Of a DNA stretch of 64,000 nucleotides, positions 24,928 to 36,180 are shown piece by piece. A program made the position numbers and the translations under genes. The notes beneath the pieces were generated by a model that worked only from the letters and a program-made list of their open reading frames with translations, searched no databases and was not told where the DNA came from. Source of the stretch: Streptomyces justiciae (lineage in GTDB: Bacteria > Actinomycetota > Actinomycetes > Streptomycetales > Streptomycetaceae); the NCBI RefSeq assembly GCF_015163075.1, contig NZ_JADDXU010000018.1:1-64000 (forward strand), given 5' to 3'. Every line of letters begins with the position of its first letter. The stretch's first letter is position 1.

Positions 24928-26754
24928 TCAGCCCCCGTACGCCCCCGACGCCGTCAGTCGCAGGGCCGTGTCGATCAGCGGGACGTGGCTGAAGGCCTGC
25001 GGGAAGTTGCCGACCTGGCGCTTCAGGCGCGGGTCCCACTCCTCGGCGAGCAGCCCGAGGTCGTTGCGCAGTGCGAGGAGCTTCTCGAACAGCTTGCGGG
25101 CCTCGTCGACGCGGCCGATCATCGCGAGGTCGTCCGCCATCCAGAACGAGCAGGCCAGGAACGCGCCCTCGTCACCGGGCAGGCCGTCGACGCCCTCGCT
25201 GTCGCCCTCGGTCGGGTAACGCAGGATGAAGCCGTCCGGCGTGGACAGCTCGCGCTGGATCGCCTCGATCGTGCCGATGACCCGCTTGTCGTCCGGCGGC
25301 AGGAAGCCCATCTGCGGGATCAGCAGCAGGGAGGCGTCCAGCTCCTTCGAGCCGTACGACTGCGTGAAGGTGTTGCGCTCCTTGTCGTAGCCCTTCTCGC
25401 ACACGTCCCGGTGGATGTCGTCGCGCAGCTCGCGCCAGCGGTCCAGCGGGCCGTCCGCGTCCCCGGACTCGATGAGCTTGATCGTGCGGTCGACGGCGAC
25501 CCAGGCCATCACCTTGGAGTGCACGAAGTGGCGGCGCGGGCCGCGCACCTCCCAGATGCCCTCGTCCGGCTCGTCCCAGTGGTCCTCCAGGTAGCGGATG
25601 AGCTTGAGCTGGAGCAGGGACGCGTAGTCGTTGCGGGCCAGGCCCGTCATGTGGGCCAGGTGCAGGGCCTCGGTGACCTCGCCGTACACGTCGAGCTGGA
25701 GCTGGTGCGCCGCGCCGTTGCCCACCCGGACCGGCGCGGAGTTCTCGTAGCCCGGCAGCCAGTCCAGCTCGGCCTCGCCCAGCTCCCGCTCACCCGCGAT
25801 GCCGTACATGATCTGCAGGTTCTCGGGGTCGCCGGCGACCGCCCGCAGCAGCCACTCGCGCCAGGCGCGAGCCTCCTCGCGGTAGCCGGTGCGCAGGAGG
25901 GAGGAGAGCGTGATCGCGGCGTCGCGGAGCCAGGTGTAGCGGTAATCCCAGTTGCGGACGCCGCCGATGTCCTCGGGCAGCGAGGTCGTCGGGGCGGCGA
26001 CGATGCCGCCGGTCGGGGCGTACGTCAGCGCCTTCAGCGTGATCAGCGAGCGGACGACGGCCTCGCGGTAGGGGCCGTGGTACGTACAGTGCTCGACCCA
26101 CTCGCGCCAGAAGTCCTCGGTGGCCTCCAGGGACTGCTCCGGCTCGGGCAGCGGCGGCGGGTTCTTGTGCGAGGGCTCCCACGAGATGGTGAAGGCGATC
26201 CGGTCACCCGGGGCGACCGTGAAGTCCGAGTACGTGGTCAGGGACTTGCCGTAGGTCTCGCAGTCGGTGTCGAACCACACCGAGTCGGGGCCCGCCACGG
26301 CGACCGTGCGCCCGTCGTGCTTGTGCACCCACGGCACGACCCGCCCGTACGAGAAACGCATCCGGAGGGCCGAGCGCATCGGGACGCGGCCCGAGACGCC
26401 CTCCACGATCCGGATCAGCTGCGGCGCGCCGTCACGCGGCGGCATGAAGTCGGTGATCCGGACCGTGCCGCGCGGGGTGTCCCACTCGGACTCCAGGATC
26501 AGCGAGTCGCCGCGGTAGCTGCGCCGGGCCGCGGTGGGCGGATCGGCGTCGGCGGCATGCGCGGGCCCCAGGCGCCAGAAGCCGTGCTCCTCGGTGCCCA
26601 GCAGGCCGGCGAAGATGGCATGCGAGTCGAAGCGGGGCAGGCACAGCCAGTCCACTGTGCCGTCCCGGCAGACCAGGGCGGCGGTCTGCATGTCTCCGAT
26701 GAGTGCGTAGTCTTCGATGCGCCCGGCCACGTGCAACTCCAGTCGAACGGCCAC
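24928..26754 (-). CDS. Glycoside hydrolase family 15 protein (trehalase/glucoamylase type)
   Basis: 608 residues. The N-terminal trehalase-like domain opens with RIEDYALIGDMQTAALVCRD. The (alpha/alpha)6 catalytic domain has GGVRNWDYRYTWLRDAA, the acid Glu in EGIWEVRGP, and the second Glu region in GLLAEEWDP. Bacterial relatives include the mycobacterial trehalase, and trehalose or alpha-glucan hydrolysis is the probable role. The GTG at 26754 (VAVRLELHVAGR) has GGGGGT close upstream. A longer frame to 26856 adds an unconserved tail. No signal peptide is evident, so it is cytoplasmic. Confidence 0.87.
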   Translation of the reverse strand: MAVRLELHVAGRIEDYALIGDMQTAALVCRDGTVDWLCLPRFDSHAIFAGLLGTEEHGFWRLGPAHAADADPPTAARRSYRGDSLILESEWDTPRGTVRITDFMPPRDGAPQLIRIVEGVSGRVPMRSALRMRFSYGRVVPWVHKHDGRTVAVAGPDSVWFDTDCETYGKSLTTYSDFTVAPGDRIAFTISWEPSHKNPPPLPEPEQSLEATEDFWREWVEHCTYHGPYREAVVRSLITLKALTYAPTGGIVAAPTTSLPEDIGGVRNWDYRYTWLRDAAITLSSLLRTGYREEARAWREWLLRAVAGDPENLQIMYGIAGERELGEAELDWLPGYENSAPVRVGNGAAHQLQLDVYGEVTEALHLAHMTGLARNDYASLLQLKLIRYLEDHWDEPDEGIWEVRGPRRHFVHSKVMAWVAVDRTIKLIESGDADGPLDRWRELRDDIHRDVCEKGYDKERNTFTQSYGSKELDASLLLIPQMGFLPPDDKRVIGTIEAIQRELSTPDGFILRYPTEGDSEGVDGLPGDEGAFLACSFWMADDLAMIGRVDEARKLFEKLLALRNDLGLLAEEWDPRLKRQVGNFPQAFSHVPLIDTALRLTASGAYGG

Positions 26755-27240
26755 GTCACCCCCTGGGAAAAAGGGGGCTGTCGCTAGTGCGGTCAAGGGG
26801 TCGTTGTAATGCGTCGTTGAGCGGTGAAGCAAAGCAGTCGCGGTGCCTCTGGGCAAAACGACAATCTCTTCTCAACGAACTGACGAGCTCACGTTGTTCC
26901 GGGGCTTACGGGCGGGGGGTGGTGCCGTGTTGCCGGGCGGGCTCGGCAGTGAATGTCCGAGCAGGATACGACGCACGTAGATGATCTGTGTGCCGCTCCG
27001 GGCAACGCGGGTGGGCCGAACGGGTGAGCAGCCGGTGAGAAACCCGTGACGGGTGAGGGTCCGTGTCGGCGCGTGCGCGGAGCGTGGCCGGAAGCCATCC
27101 CCCCGAGGCGCTGATACCCTGGTAGCCCGTGGACCGGTGGTGGACGAAACCCCCGACCGCAGCGACGGCGACGCCGGGAATCTCCGGTCACAGCGCCGCC
27201 CCGCACCCCAGATCGCGACCACGGGAGCCCCCTCTTGGCC
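26755..27240. other. Divergent intergenic region before pyrG
   Basis: About 490 bases without a credible gene lie between the GH15 gene and pyrG. The left part is relatively AT-rich (26770-26900), as expected for promoters of the leftward gene. The right part (27105-27135) carries GATACCCT and GGTAGCCC, a plausible -10 region for pyrG and a candidate only. No riboswitch could be recognised by eye. Confidence 0.6.
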
Positions 27241-28890
<1,650 letters not shown>

Positions 28891-28909
28891 CACAACAGTT
28901 GTACGGTGG

Positions 28910-28951
28910 CCGGGGCGTTCGCATTCAAAAGGCGGCGCCCCGGTTTCTCTT
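28910..28951 (+). terminator. Possible intrinsic terminator after pyrG
   Basis: CCGGGGC (28910-28916) pairs with GCCCCGG (28937-28943), with a 20-base loop, and is followed by the pyrimidine-rich TTTCTCTTT. The long loop makes it weaker than the other terminators here. It could partly separate pyrG from the Nudix gene. Confidence 0.4.
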
Positions 28952-28975
28952 TGAGCACGTGCGGAAGGACTGGGC

Positions 28976-29602
28976 ATGACGATCAAGGACACTCCGGAGG
29001 AGTGGGAGATCCGGGCGACGGAGACCCCCTTCGTGGGCAACAAGACCTCTGTCCGCACCGACGACGTGGTCATGCCCGACGGCAAGGTCGTCCGCCGCGA
29101 CTACCAGGTCCACCCCGGCTCGGTCGGCGTCCTCGCCCTCGACGACGAGGGCCGGGTCCTGCTGATCAAGCAGTACCGCCACCCCGTCCGCCAGAAGCTG
29201 TGGGAGATCCCGGCCGGTCTGCTCGACGTGCCCGGCGAGAACCCGCTGCACGCGGCCCAGCGCGAGCTGTACGAGGAGGCGCACGTCAAGGCCGAGGACT
29301 GGCGGGTGCTGACCGACGTCTACACCACGGCCGGCGGCTGCGACGAGGCCGTACGGATCTTCCTGGCCCGCGATCTGTCGGAGGCCGAGGGCGAGCGCTT
29401 CGAGGTGGAGCACGAGGAGATCGACCTGGAGTACGCGCGCGTGCCCCTCGACGAGCTCGTACGGGGCGTGCTGGCGGGCGAGCTGCACAACAACTGCCTG
29501 GTGGTGGGCGTGCTTTCGCTGGTCGCCGCGCAGCAGGGCGACGGCCTCGACGCGCTGCGCCCCGCGGACGCGCCCTGGCCCGCGCGTCCCTTCGAGTCCT
29601 GA
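28976..29602 (+). CDS. Nudix hydrolase, ADP-ribose pyrophosphatase-like
   Basis: 208 residues. The Nudix helix appears as GLLDVPGENPLHAAQRELYEEA (metal-binding REL-x-EE present, one extra residue after the first Gly and Ala-His for the final Gly). The upstream LLIKQYRHP and downstream VYTTAGGCDEAV segments are typical of ADP-ribose pyrophosphatases. It would hydrolyse ADP-ribose to AMP and ribose-5-phosphate. The ATG at 28976 has GGAAGGA upstream. The pyrG-nudix order recurs in actinobacteria. Confidence 0.9.
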   Translation: MTIKDTPEEWEIRATETPFVGNKTSVRTDDVVMPDGKVVRRDYQVHPGSVGVLALDDEGRVLLIKQYRHPVRQKLWEIPAGLLDVPGENPLHAAQRELYEEAHVKAEDWRVLTDVYTTAGGCDEAVRIFLARDLSEAEGERFEVEHEEIDLEYARVPLDELVRGVLAGELHNNCLVVGVLSLVAAQQGDGLDALRPADAPWPARPFES

Positions 29603-29751
29603 ACACTCCTGGTGTGACCATCGGTTGATCCGATCGGGCGACCTGCCCGCCGTGCTCCACCGGGAACGTTGCAGAGGGTGAACTACGCTCTGTAAATGCC
29701 CGTTCGGAGTCCCGGCGGGCTTGCGCGTGCGGTGGGACGGGAGTGTGGCCC

Positions 29752-31812
29752 GTGACGGATCAGGCGGTGGACACGAGCGGCGTTCAGCTGTCGGCCGAGG
29801 GTCAGTTCCTGGGCCGGACACGGGAGTTGAAGGAACTCCGCGCCGACATCGAACGGGCGGGCCTCGACACCCTCTCCGGCAAGAAGGCCCCACGCGCGCG
29901 TGTGCTGCTCATCGCGGGCCGCCCCGGCTCGGGCCGCACCGCGCTCGCAGAGGAGCTCGTACGACAGGTCGCGGACCGTTACGACGGCGTGCTCAAGGCC
30001 CGTCTCAGCGAGCCCGACGGCACCCCCGTCCCCGTCGAGCGAGCCGCCCGTGAACTGCTCGCCGCCCTGGACCGGCCGACCCCCGCGGGCGCCTGTGAGG
30101 ACGACCTCACGGCGGCGCTCCGCGAGGCCCTCGCCGACCGCAGCGCGCTGCTCCTGCTCGACGACGCGGTCACCGCCGACCAGGTCGACGCCCTCCTCCC
30201 GGACACCCCGGAATGCCTGGTCGTCGCCGTCTCCGACGGCCCGCTCACCGGCATCTCCGACGTCCGCCCCTGCACCCTCGGCGGCCTCGACACCAAGTCC
30301 GCCCTGGAACTGCTCACCCGGCACACCGGCTCGGTCCGCATCACCGTCGACCCGCGCGCCGCCGAGGGCCTCGTCGAGGAGTGTCAGGCCCAGCCCGCCG
30401 CCCTGACGATGGCCGGCGGCTGGCTCGCCGCCCGGCCGAAAGCCGCCGTCGCCGACCTCGCCAAGCACCTGCACGCCGAGGGCGACGAGGGAACGCCCCT
30501 GACCCGGGTCTTCCGCCTCGCCTACGGCTCCCTGCCCAGCCCCGCCGCCCGGATACTGCGTCTGCTCTCCCTCGCCCCGGCCGGCCTGGTCGACCCGCAC
30601 ACCGCCTCCGCCCTCGCCGGCTGCTCGGTGGGCGGCGCCCGCACCACGCTGGACGACTTCGTCGCCCTCGGCCTGCTGCACGCCGTGGAGTCCCCGCTGC
30701 CGCAGTACGAGGTGCCGGCCTGTCTGCACCCCCTGCTGAAGTCCCTCGCCGAGACCCAGGACCGCCCCGCCGAGCTCCAGCTGGCCCGCGCCCGGATGCT
30801 GGAGCGGACGGTACGGCTGCTCCAGTCCTGCCGCGCCATCACCGAGACGGACAACCCCGAGGCCCGCGAGAAGCTCCAGGGCATGCCCCGCTCCCTGCGC
30901 TTCCCCAGTCCCCGGGCCGCTGAGGACTGGCTGCGCATCCGCAGGCCCGCCCTGCTGGCCTCGGCCCGCCTCGCCGTCGCCGACGGTGAGCTCGACACCC
31001 TCGCCAGGCGGCTGATGTCCCAGCTGGTCAGGGCGATGGTCGCGCACTTCGGCACCCAGGCCGCGGCCCCCGACCTGTACGGCCTCCACCGGCTCGTCCT
31101 GGACGTGGCCGAGCGCCGGGAGCTGCCCCGGGAGCAGGCGGCGGCGCTGCTGAACCTGGGCGACCTGGACGCGCAGACCGGGCGCACGGCCGACGCGCTG
31201 GCCCGCTATCGGGCCGCACTGGACGCCGGACGCCAGGCGAATGACCCGTATGCGACCGGCCGCGCGATGGAATCCGTAGGCGGCGCGCATCTGGAGCTCG
31301 GGGACTACGACCGGGCCGCCGACTGGTTCGGCCGCGCCCTCGCCCAGCGCCTGGCCCGCGACGAGCGCGCGGACGCCGCCCGGCTGTACGGCCGGATCGC
31401 CGCCGCGCACACCTACGCGGGCCGTTACGGCGAGGCGCTGCGGGGCTGGCGGGCCGCGGTCGCCGGATATCGCAAGGAGGGCGATGTCGCCGCCCACGCA
31501 CGGGCGTTGAGCGAGCTGGCGCGCGTCCAGGAGTACGCCGGACGCCCCGAGGAATCGCTGCGCACCTGCCAGGAGGCGGTGGAGTGGGCGCGGCGCGCGG
31601 AGGACGTACGACTCCAGGCCGCGTTGCAGCTGAGGCTCGCCGACACCCTGGATCACCTCGGCGATCCCACCGCGGCGGCGCTGCACCGGGGGGCCGCGGA
31701 GCGGCTGCTGGGGGAGGAGGTTTCGGAGCCGGAAGCGGAACCGGAACGGCCTGATCCTTCGAAACAAGACGCTGATGCCTGCGAAATCCGTAGTACACCC
31801 GCAGTAGATTGA
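29752..31812 (+). CDS. STAND-type NTPase with TPR repeats
   Basis: 686 residues. An AAA/STAND ATPase-like domain begins EGQFLGRTRELKELR with a P-loop GRPGSGRT at residues 56-63, where the usual Lys is Arg62. LLLLDDAV is the Walker B-like strand. A winged-helix-like region follows (LPSPAARILRLLSLAPAG). C-terminal TPRs span about 440-650 (repeats such as ARYRAALDAGRQANDPYATGRAMESVG). Related proteins are signal-sensing regulators, and no DNA-binding domain is visible here. The GTG at 29752 has GGGAG eight bases upstream, and a GTG at 29743 is an alternative. Target unknown. Confidence 0.82.
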   Translation: MTDQAVDTSGVQLSAEGQFLGRTRELKELRADIERAGLDTLSGKKAPRARVLLIAGRPGSGRTALAEELVRQVADRYDGVLKARLSEPDGTPVPVERAARELLAALDRPTPAGACEDDLTAALREALADRSALLLLDDAVTADQVDALLPDTPECLVVAVSDGPLTGISDVRPCTLGGLDTKSALELLTRHTGSVRITVDPRAAEGLVEECQAQPAALTMAGGWLAARPKAAVADLAKHLHAEGDEGTPLTRVFRLAYGSLPSPAARILRLLSLAPAGLVDPHTASALAGCSVGGARTTLDDFVALGLLHAVESPLPQYEVPACLHPLLKSLAETQDRPAELQLARARMLERTVRLLQSCRAITETDNPEAREKLQGMPRSLRFPSPRAAEDWLRIRRPALLASARLAVADGELDTLARRLMSQLVRAMVAHFGTQAAAPDLYGLHRLVLDVAERRELPREQAAALLNLGDLDAQTGRTADALARYRAALDAGRQANDPYATGRAMESVGGAHLELGDYDRAADWFGRALAQRLARDERADAARLYGRIAAAHTYAGRYGEALRGWRAAVAGYRKEGDVAAHARALSELARVQEYAGRPEESLRTCQEAVEWARRAEDVRLQAALQLRLADTLDHLGDPTAAALHRGAAERLLGEEVSEPEAEPERPDPSKQDADACEIRSTPAVD

Positions 31813-31956
31813 TGCAATGAAAGGCTAGACAGCGGGAACACCTTCATTAGACTGGCTCTGCCGCACCTTCTCCTGCGGTGTCTCCCGGTGTGCTCATGCA
31901 TGCCCGGGTATGTGTTCTATTGCCCCACATCCACTGAGCCAAGGACCGTGATCCAC

Positions 31957-33072
31957 GTGAAGGTCGGCATCCCCCGCGAGGTCAAGAACAACGAGTTCCG
32001 GGTGGCCATCACCCCGTCCGGCGTGCACGAGCTGGTGCGCCACGGCCACCAGGTCGTCATCGAGCAGGACGCCGGTGTCGGCTCGTCGATCCCGGACGAG
32101 GAGTACGTCGCCGCCGGCGCCACGATCCTCGGCACCGCCGACGAGGTGTGGGCCACCGCCGACCTGCTGCTGAAGGTCAAGGAGCCCATCGCCGAGGAGT
32201 ACCACCGCCTCCGCAAGGACCAGACGCTCTTCACCTACCTGCACCTGGCCGCCTCCAAGGAGTGCACCGACGCGCTCATCGAGTCCGGCACCACCGCCAT
32301 CGCCTACGAGACGGTCGAGCTGCCCTCGCGCGCCCTTCCGCTGCTCGCCCCGATGTCCGAGGTCGCAGGCCGCCTGGCCCCGCAGGTCGGCGCCTACCAC
32401 CTGATGCGCTCGGTCGGCGGCCGCGGCGTGCTCCCCGGTGGCGTCCCCGGCACCCAGCCCGCGCGTGCCGTCGTCATCGGCGGCGGCGTCTCCGGCTGGA
32501 ACGCCACCCAGATCGCTGTCGGCATGGGCTTCCACGTCACGCTGCTCGACCGCGACATCAACAAGCTCCGCGAGGCCGACAAGGTCTTCGGCACCAAGGT
32601 CCGGGCGATCATGTCCAACTCCCTGGAGCTGGAGAAGGCCGTGCTCGACGCCGACCTCGTCATCGGCGCGGTGCTCATCCCGGGCGCCAAGGCCCCGAAG
32701 CTGGTCACCAACGAGCTCGTGGCCCGGATGAAGCCGGGAAGTGTCCTTGTCGACATCGCGATCGACCAGGGCGGCTGCTTCGAGGACTCCCACCCGACCA
32801 CGCACGCCGAGCCGACCTTCCAGGTCCACGACTCGGTCTTCTACTGCGTCGCCAACATGCCCGGCGCGGTGCCCAACACCTCCACCTACGCGCTCACCAA
32901 CGCGACGCTGCCCTACATCGTCGAACTCGCCAACCGCGGCTGGGTGGAGGCGCTGCGCCGCGACCCCGCGCTCGCCAAGGGCCTCAACACCCATGACGGC
33001 AAGGTCGTTTACCGCGAGGTCGCCGAGGCGCACGGCCTGGAGCACGTGGAGCTCGAGACGCTGCTCGGCTGA
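31957..33072 (+). CDS. ald: Alanine dehydrogenase
   Basis: 371 residues, the normal length. The N-terminal MKVGIPREVKNNEFRVAITP is diagnostic. Lys and His catalytic positions fall in LLLKVKEPIAEEY and TYLHLAA. The NAD-binding Rossmann motif is VVIGGGVSGWNATQIAVGMG. It catalyses reversible deamination of L-alanine to pyruvate and ammonia. The GTG at 31957 fits AAGGA at 31941-31945. The GTG at 31948 is too close to that site. The 144-base upstream gap contains TTAGACTGGCT and GTATGTGTTCTATTG stretches that may be promoter elements. Confidence 0.96.
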   Translation: MKVGIPREVKNNEFRVAITPSGVHELVRHGHQVVIEQDAGVGSSIPDEEYVAAGATILGTADEVWATADLLLKVKEPIAEEYHRLRKDQTLFTYLHLAASKECTDALIESGTTAIAYETVELPSRALPLLAPMSEVAGRLAPQVGAYHLMRSVGGRGVLPGGVPGTQPARAVVIGGGVSGWNATQIAVGMGFHVTLLDRDINKLREADKVFGTKVRAIMSNSLELEKAVLDADLVIGAVLIPGAKAPKLVTNELVARMKPGSVLVDIAIDQGGCFEDSHPTTHAEPTFQVHDSVFYCVANMPGAVPNTSTYALTNATLPYIVELANRGWVEALRRDPALAKGLNTHDGKVVYREVAEAHGLEHVELETLLG

Positions 33073-33149
33073 GCCGCTGACCTCGCCGAACGGTTAAGTC
33101 ACCTTTTCGCGAAGGCGATACGTCAACATGGCGTGTCAACGACGCGCAC

Positions 33150-33182
33150 CCGGCCGGACCTTGCCCGACAAGGTCCGGCCGG
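33150..33182 (+). terminator. Intrinsic terminator after ald
   Basis: Perfect 13-bp arms (33150-33162 and 33170-33182, core CCGGCCGGACC) enclose a 7-base loop. It lies 78 bases after the ald stop. The T tail is poor, as is common for GC-rich actinobacterial terminators. Confidence 0.8.
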
Positions 33183-33340
33183 ATGTGTGTATGGTCACTT
33201 TGCGACTCTCGGTCAACTCGCCTCGAACGTAACCCTTTGGTCGATTCGCACACCGGTGAAACCTGCCGTGCGACGGCCGTACGCCCTTGACAGAGGGATG
33301 TTTCATTGCCGACACATCGGGCCGGGTCCGGCGGATTGTG

Positions 33341-33370
33341 TTGCTGCGGACGCCCGACACGCCATAGAGT
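33341..33370 (+). promoter_or_regulatory. Candidate promoter of the parA-scpAB operon
   Basis: TTGCTG (33341-33346) and TAGAGT (33365-33370) are separated by 18 bases, giving a vegetative-type promoter 73 bases before the parA-like start. A second TTGACA at about 33288 lacks a matching -10. The rest of the 33073-33442 gap has no gene apart from the ald terminator. Confidence 0.5.
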
Positions 33371-33442
33371 CGCCGACTGTCGGCATGGTGCCACGCTGAC
33401 CTGTCTAGAAGTTTCCTGGTCACCAAGGAGGTAAGACGACTT

Positions 33443-34621
33443 GTGAATGAGTCGACATTTACTCCCGGGGGTGGTCAACCAGGAATGCCGGTACGGGATC
33501 AGGGTCCCGCGGGGTTCGAGGCTGTCGGCTCCGTTGCGGTGCGCACCTTCGCAGCCCACCAGAGTCACCAGACGACAGGGACGACTCTGTCAGCACACCA
33601 GAGCATGGATGGCCATCACGTGAACGCCATGGCCGGCGACGGAAGTGGCGCGCCCCACAACCACTTCGCCGACTACGACGAACTGCCCGAGGGGCACTTC
33701 TACGACCCCGACGCCGAGTACGAGCCGGACCCCGAGTACGCGGCCACGCTCGCTCCCGACGCTGCCCGTCAGCGCCGTGAGCGCATCGGCCCGACCGGTC
33801 GCCCGCTGCCGTACTTCCCGATCCCGGGCCCGCTGACCGACCACGGCCCCGCGAAGATCATCGCGATGTGCAACCAGAAGGGCGGCGTCGGCAAGACCAC
33901 GTCGACCATCAACCTGGGTGCCGCGCTCGCGGAGTACGGACGCCGGGTGCTGCTCGTGGACTTCGACCCGCAGGGCGCGCTGTCGGTGGGTCTCGGTGTC
34001 AACCCGATGGAGCTCGACCTCACCGTCTACAACCTGCTCATGGAGCGGGGCATGGCGGCCGACGAGGTCCTGCTCAAGACCGCGGTCCCCAACATGGACC
34101 TGCTGCCGAGCAACATCGACCTGTCGGCGGCGGAGGTCCAGCTGGTCTCCGAGGTCGCCCGCGAGTCCACACTGCAGCGCGCCCTGAAGCCGCTCATGGC
34201 CGACTACGACTACATCGTGATCGACTGTCAGCCTTCACTCGGTCTGCTGACGGTGAACGCGCTGACGGCCGCGCACAAGGTGATAGTGCCACTGGAGTGT
34301 GAGTTCTTCGCCCTCCGTGGTGTCGCCCTGCTGACGGAGACCATCGAGAAGGTCCAGGAGCGGCTCAACCCCGAGCTGGAGCTCGACGGCATCCTCGCCA
34401 CGATGTACGACTCGCGCACGGTGCACAGCCGAGAGGTCCTGGCCCGCGTGGTCGAGGCGTTCGACGATCACGTCTATCACACGGTCATCGGGCGCACGGT
34501 CCGCTTCCCGGAGACCACGGTCGCCGGTGAACCGATCACCACGTACGCCTCCAACTCCGTCGGTGCCGCCGCCTACCGCCAGCTCGCCAGGGAGGTGCTC
34601 GCCCGGTGTCACGCCGAGTGA
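33443..34621 (+). CDS. ParA-family ATPase, scpAB-associated
   Basis: 392 residues. A disordered N-terminal extension of about 140 residues rich in His, Asp and Pro precedes a complete ParA/Soj domain. It has the deviant Walker A KGGVGKTT (Lys146), VLLVDFDPQGALSVGLG, and the IDCQPSLGLLTVNAL Walker B-like strand. The family moves cargo on nucleoids. An excellent AAGGAGGT (33425-33432) lies ten bases before the GTG at 33443. No parB follows and I see no parS site, so this is not the oriC parAB pair. It overlaps the next gene by four bases. Confidence 0.92.
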   Translation: MNESTFTPGGGQPGMPVRDQGPAGFEAVGSVAVRTFAAHQSHQTTGTTLSAHQSMDGHHVNAMAGDGSGAPHNHFADYDELPEGHFYDPDAEYEPDPEYAATLAPDAARQRRERIGPTGRPLPYFPIPGPLTDHGPAKIIAMCNQKGGVGKTTSTINLGAALAEYGRRVLLVDFDPQGALSVGLGVNPMELDLTVYNLLMERGMAADEVLLKTAVPNMDLLPSNIDLSAAEVQLVSEVARESTLQRALKPLMADYDYIVIDCQPSLGLLTVNALTAAHKVIVPLECEFFALRGVALLTETIEKVQERLNPELELDGILATMYDSRTVHSREVLARVVEAFDDHVYHTVIGRTVRFPETTVAGEPITTYASNSVGAAAYRQLAREVLARCHAE

Positions 34622-35181
34622 GTCTGCCGGGGGCCGACGAACTCTTCCGTACGACAGGGGGAATGGCGCTCCAGCCGTCCACTCCGCGGCGGGGGGCCAA
34701 CGGCGACGCCCGGGTGCCCGCTCCCGCCGGCGAGAGCGACGCAGCGGCGGCGGAGGACGCACCGCAGTCCGTACCCGCGCAGGGCGGGGACGGCGACGGG
34801 GCGGAGCACGTGGCCACGGAGCCGGCCGAGGCCGGTGAGTCCCGCAGCCGGGGAACCGCGGCAGAGCGCACCACGCGACGTCAGGACGCGCAGGAAGGTT
34901 CTGCCGCGGCCGCCGCCGCACCGCGCAAGCAGCGGGGCGGCGGCAGCAGGGCGGCAGCGCGCCGGCCCAGCGGCCGGGAGCGGCACGACGAGAAGATCAC
35001 CGTGTACGTCTCCGCCGAGGAGCTCATGGACCTGGAGCACGCGCGTCTGGTGCTCCGCGGCGAGCACGGGCTGGCCGTCGACCGCGGGCGCATCGTCCGC
35101 GAGGCGGTCGCCGTGGTGCTGGCCGATCTGGAGTCCCGCGGGGACGCGAGCATCCTCGTACGACGGCTGCGCGGGCGGTAG
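34618..35181 (+). CDS. Hypothetical protein with ribbon-helix-helix-like C-terminus
   Basis: 187 residues. Residues 1-110 are disordered (Ala, Gly, Arg, Glu). The last 70 residues are well ordered: a strand (KITVYVSAEEL), a helix (MDLEHARLVLRGEHG), then a second helix (DRGRIVREAVAVVLADLE). This resembles the RHH fold of small ParA partners such as ParG. That is an inference. The GTG at 34618 overlaps the parA stop (GTGA). It ends 18 bases before scpA, so it belongs to the parA-scpA-scpB operon and may supply the DNA-binding or ATPase-stimulating partner of the ParA-like protein. Confidence 0.8.
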   Translation: MSLPGADELFRTTGGMALQPSTPRRGANGDARVPAPAGESDAAAAEDAPQSVPAQGGDGDGAEHVATEPAEAGESRSRGTAAERTTRRQDAQEGSAAAAAAPRKQRGGGSRAAARRPSGRERHDEKITVYVSAEELMDLEHARLVLRGEHGLAVDRGRIVREAVAVVLADLESRGDASILVRRLRGR

Positions 35182-35199
35182 CGGTAGCCTGCGGGGGCC

Positions 35200-36180
35200 A
35201 TGACCTCGAACGACGTTCCCGCCCCCGCCTCCGGCACAGCTGCCGGTCGTCGGCGTGTGCTGGGGCGGGGACCGGGGGCGCCCGAGGCACCTGAGGTGCT
35301 TCCCGAGGCGCCTGAGGTGCCTGAGCCTGTCGTCGTGGAAGAGCCGGTCGCGGAAGAAGCGGCCGAATCCGACGACGGCGTCTTCAAGGTCCGGCTCGCC
35401 AACTTCGAGGGCCCCTTCGACCTGCTCCTCCAGCTGATCTCCAAGCACAAGCTGGACGTCACCGAGGTCGCGCTGTCGAAGGTCACCGACGAGTTCATGG
35501 CGCACATCCGGGCCATGGGACCGGACTGGGACCTGGACCAGACGACCGAGTTCCTGGTCGTCGCCGCCACCCTGCTCGACCTCAAGGCCGCCCGGCTGCT
35601 GCCCGCCGCCGAGGTCGAGGACGAGGCCGACCTGGCCCTGCTGGAGGCCCGGGACCTGCTCTTCGCGCGGCTCCTGCAGTACCGCGCGTACAAACAGATC
35701 GCGGACATCTTCAACCAGCGCCTCGATGAAGAAGCCCGCCGATACCCCCGTACCGTCGGACTGGAGCCGCACCACGCCGAACTGCTGCCCGAGGTCGTCA
35801 TCAGCATCGGCCCGGAGGGGTTCGCGAAGCTCGCCGTGAAGGCGATGCAGCCCAAGCCCAAGCCCCAGGTGTACGTCGACCACATCCACGCCCCGCTGGT
35901 CAGCGTGCAGGAACAGGCCGGGATCGTCGTCGCCCGGCTCAAGGAGCTCGGCGAGGCCAGCTTCCGCGCGCTCGTCGAGGACACCGACGACACCCTCACC
36001 GTCGTAGCGCGGTTCCTGGCCCTCCTCGAGCTGTACCGGGAGAAGGCCGTCGCCCTCGACCAGGAGACCGCGCTCGGGGACCTGATCGTGCGGTGGACCG
36101 GCGGCGAGGGGGACGAGACGCCGACGGTGACCGACGAGTTCGACCGACCGCCCGAGCCGCCCAAGGAGGACAAGGCGTGA
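35200..36180 (+). CDS. scpA: Segregation and condensation protein A (ScpA, kleisin)
   Basis: 326 residues. After a Pro/Glu-rich N-terminal tail of about 60 residues (including an EAPEVLPEAPEVPE duplication), the kleisin domain starts FKVRLANFEGPFDLLLQLISKHKLDVTEVALSKV and ends with the winged-helix region VVARFLALLELYREKAVAL. ScpA bridges the SMC heads and recruits ScpB for chromosome condensation. The ATG at 35200 is supported by family alignment. TAGCCT at 35185-35190 could provide an internal promoter. It overlaps scpB by four bases. Confidence 0.95.
   Translation: MTSNDVPAPASGTAAGRRRVLGRGPGAPEAPEVLPEAPEVPEPVVVEEPVAEEAAESDDGVFKVRLANFEGPFDLLLQLISKHKLDVTEVALSKVTDEFMAHIRAMGPDWDLDQTTEFLVVAATLLDLKAARLLPAAEVEDEADLALLEARDLLFARLLQYRAYKQIADIFNQRLDEEARRYPRTVGLEPHHAELLPEVVISIGPEGFAKLAVKAMQPKPKPQVYVDHIHAPLVSVQEQAGIVVARLKELGEASFRALVEDTDDTLTVVARFLALLELYREKAVALDQETALGDLIVRWTGGEGDETPTVTDEFDRPPEPPKEDKA

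Noticed and set aside
33073..33442. parS site for the ParA-like protein
   Set aside because: No GTTTCACGTGAAAC-like palindrome is present. TGTTTCATTGCC near 33299 matches only one half.
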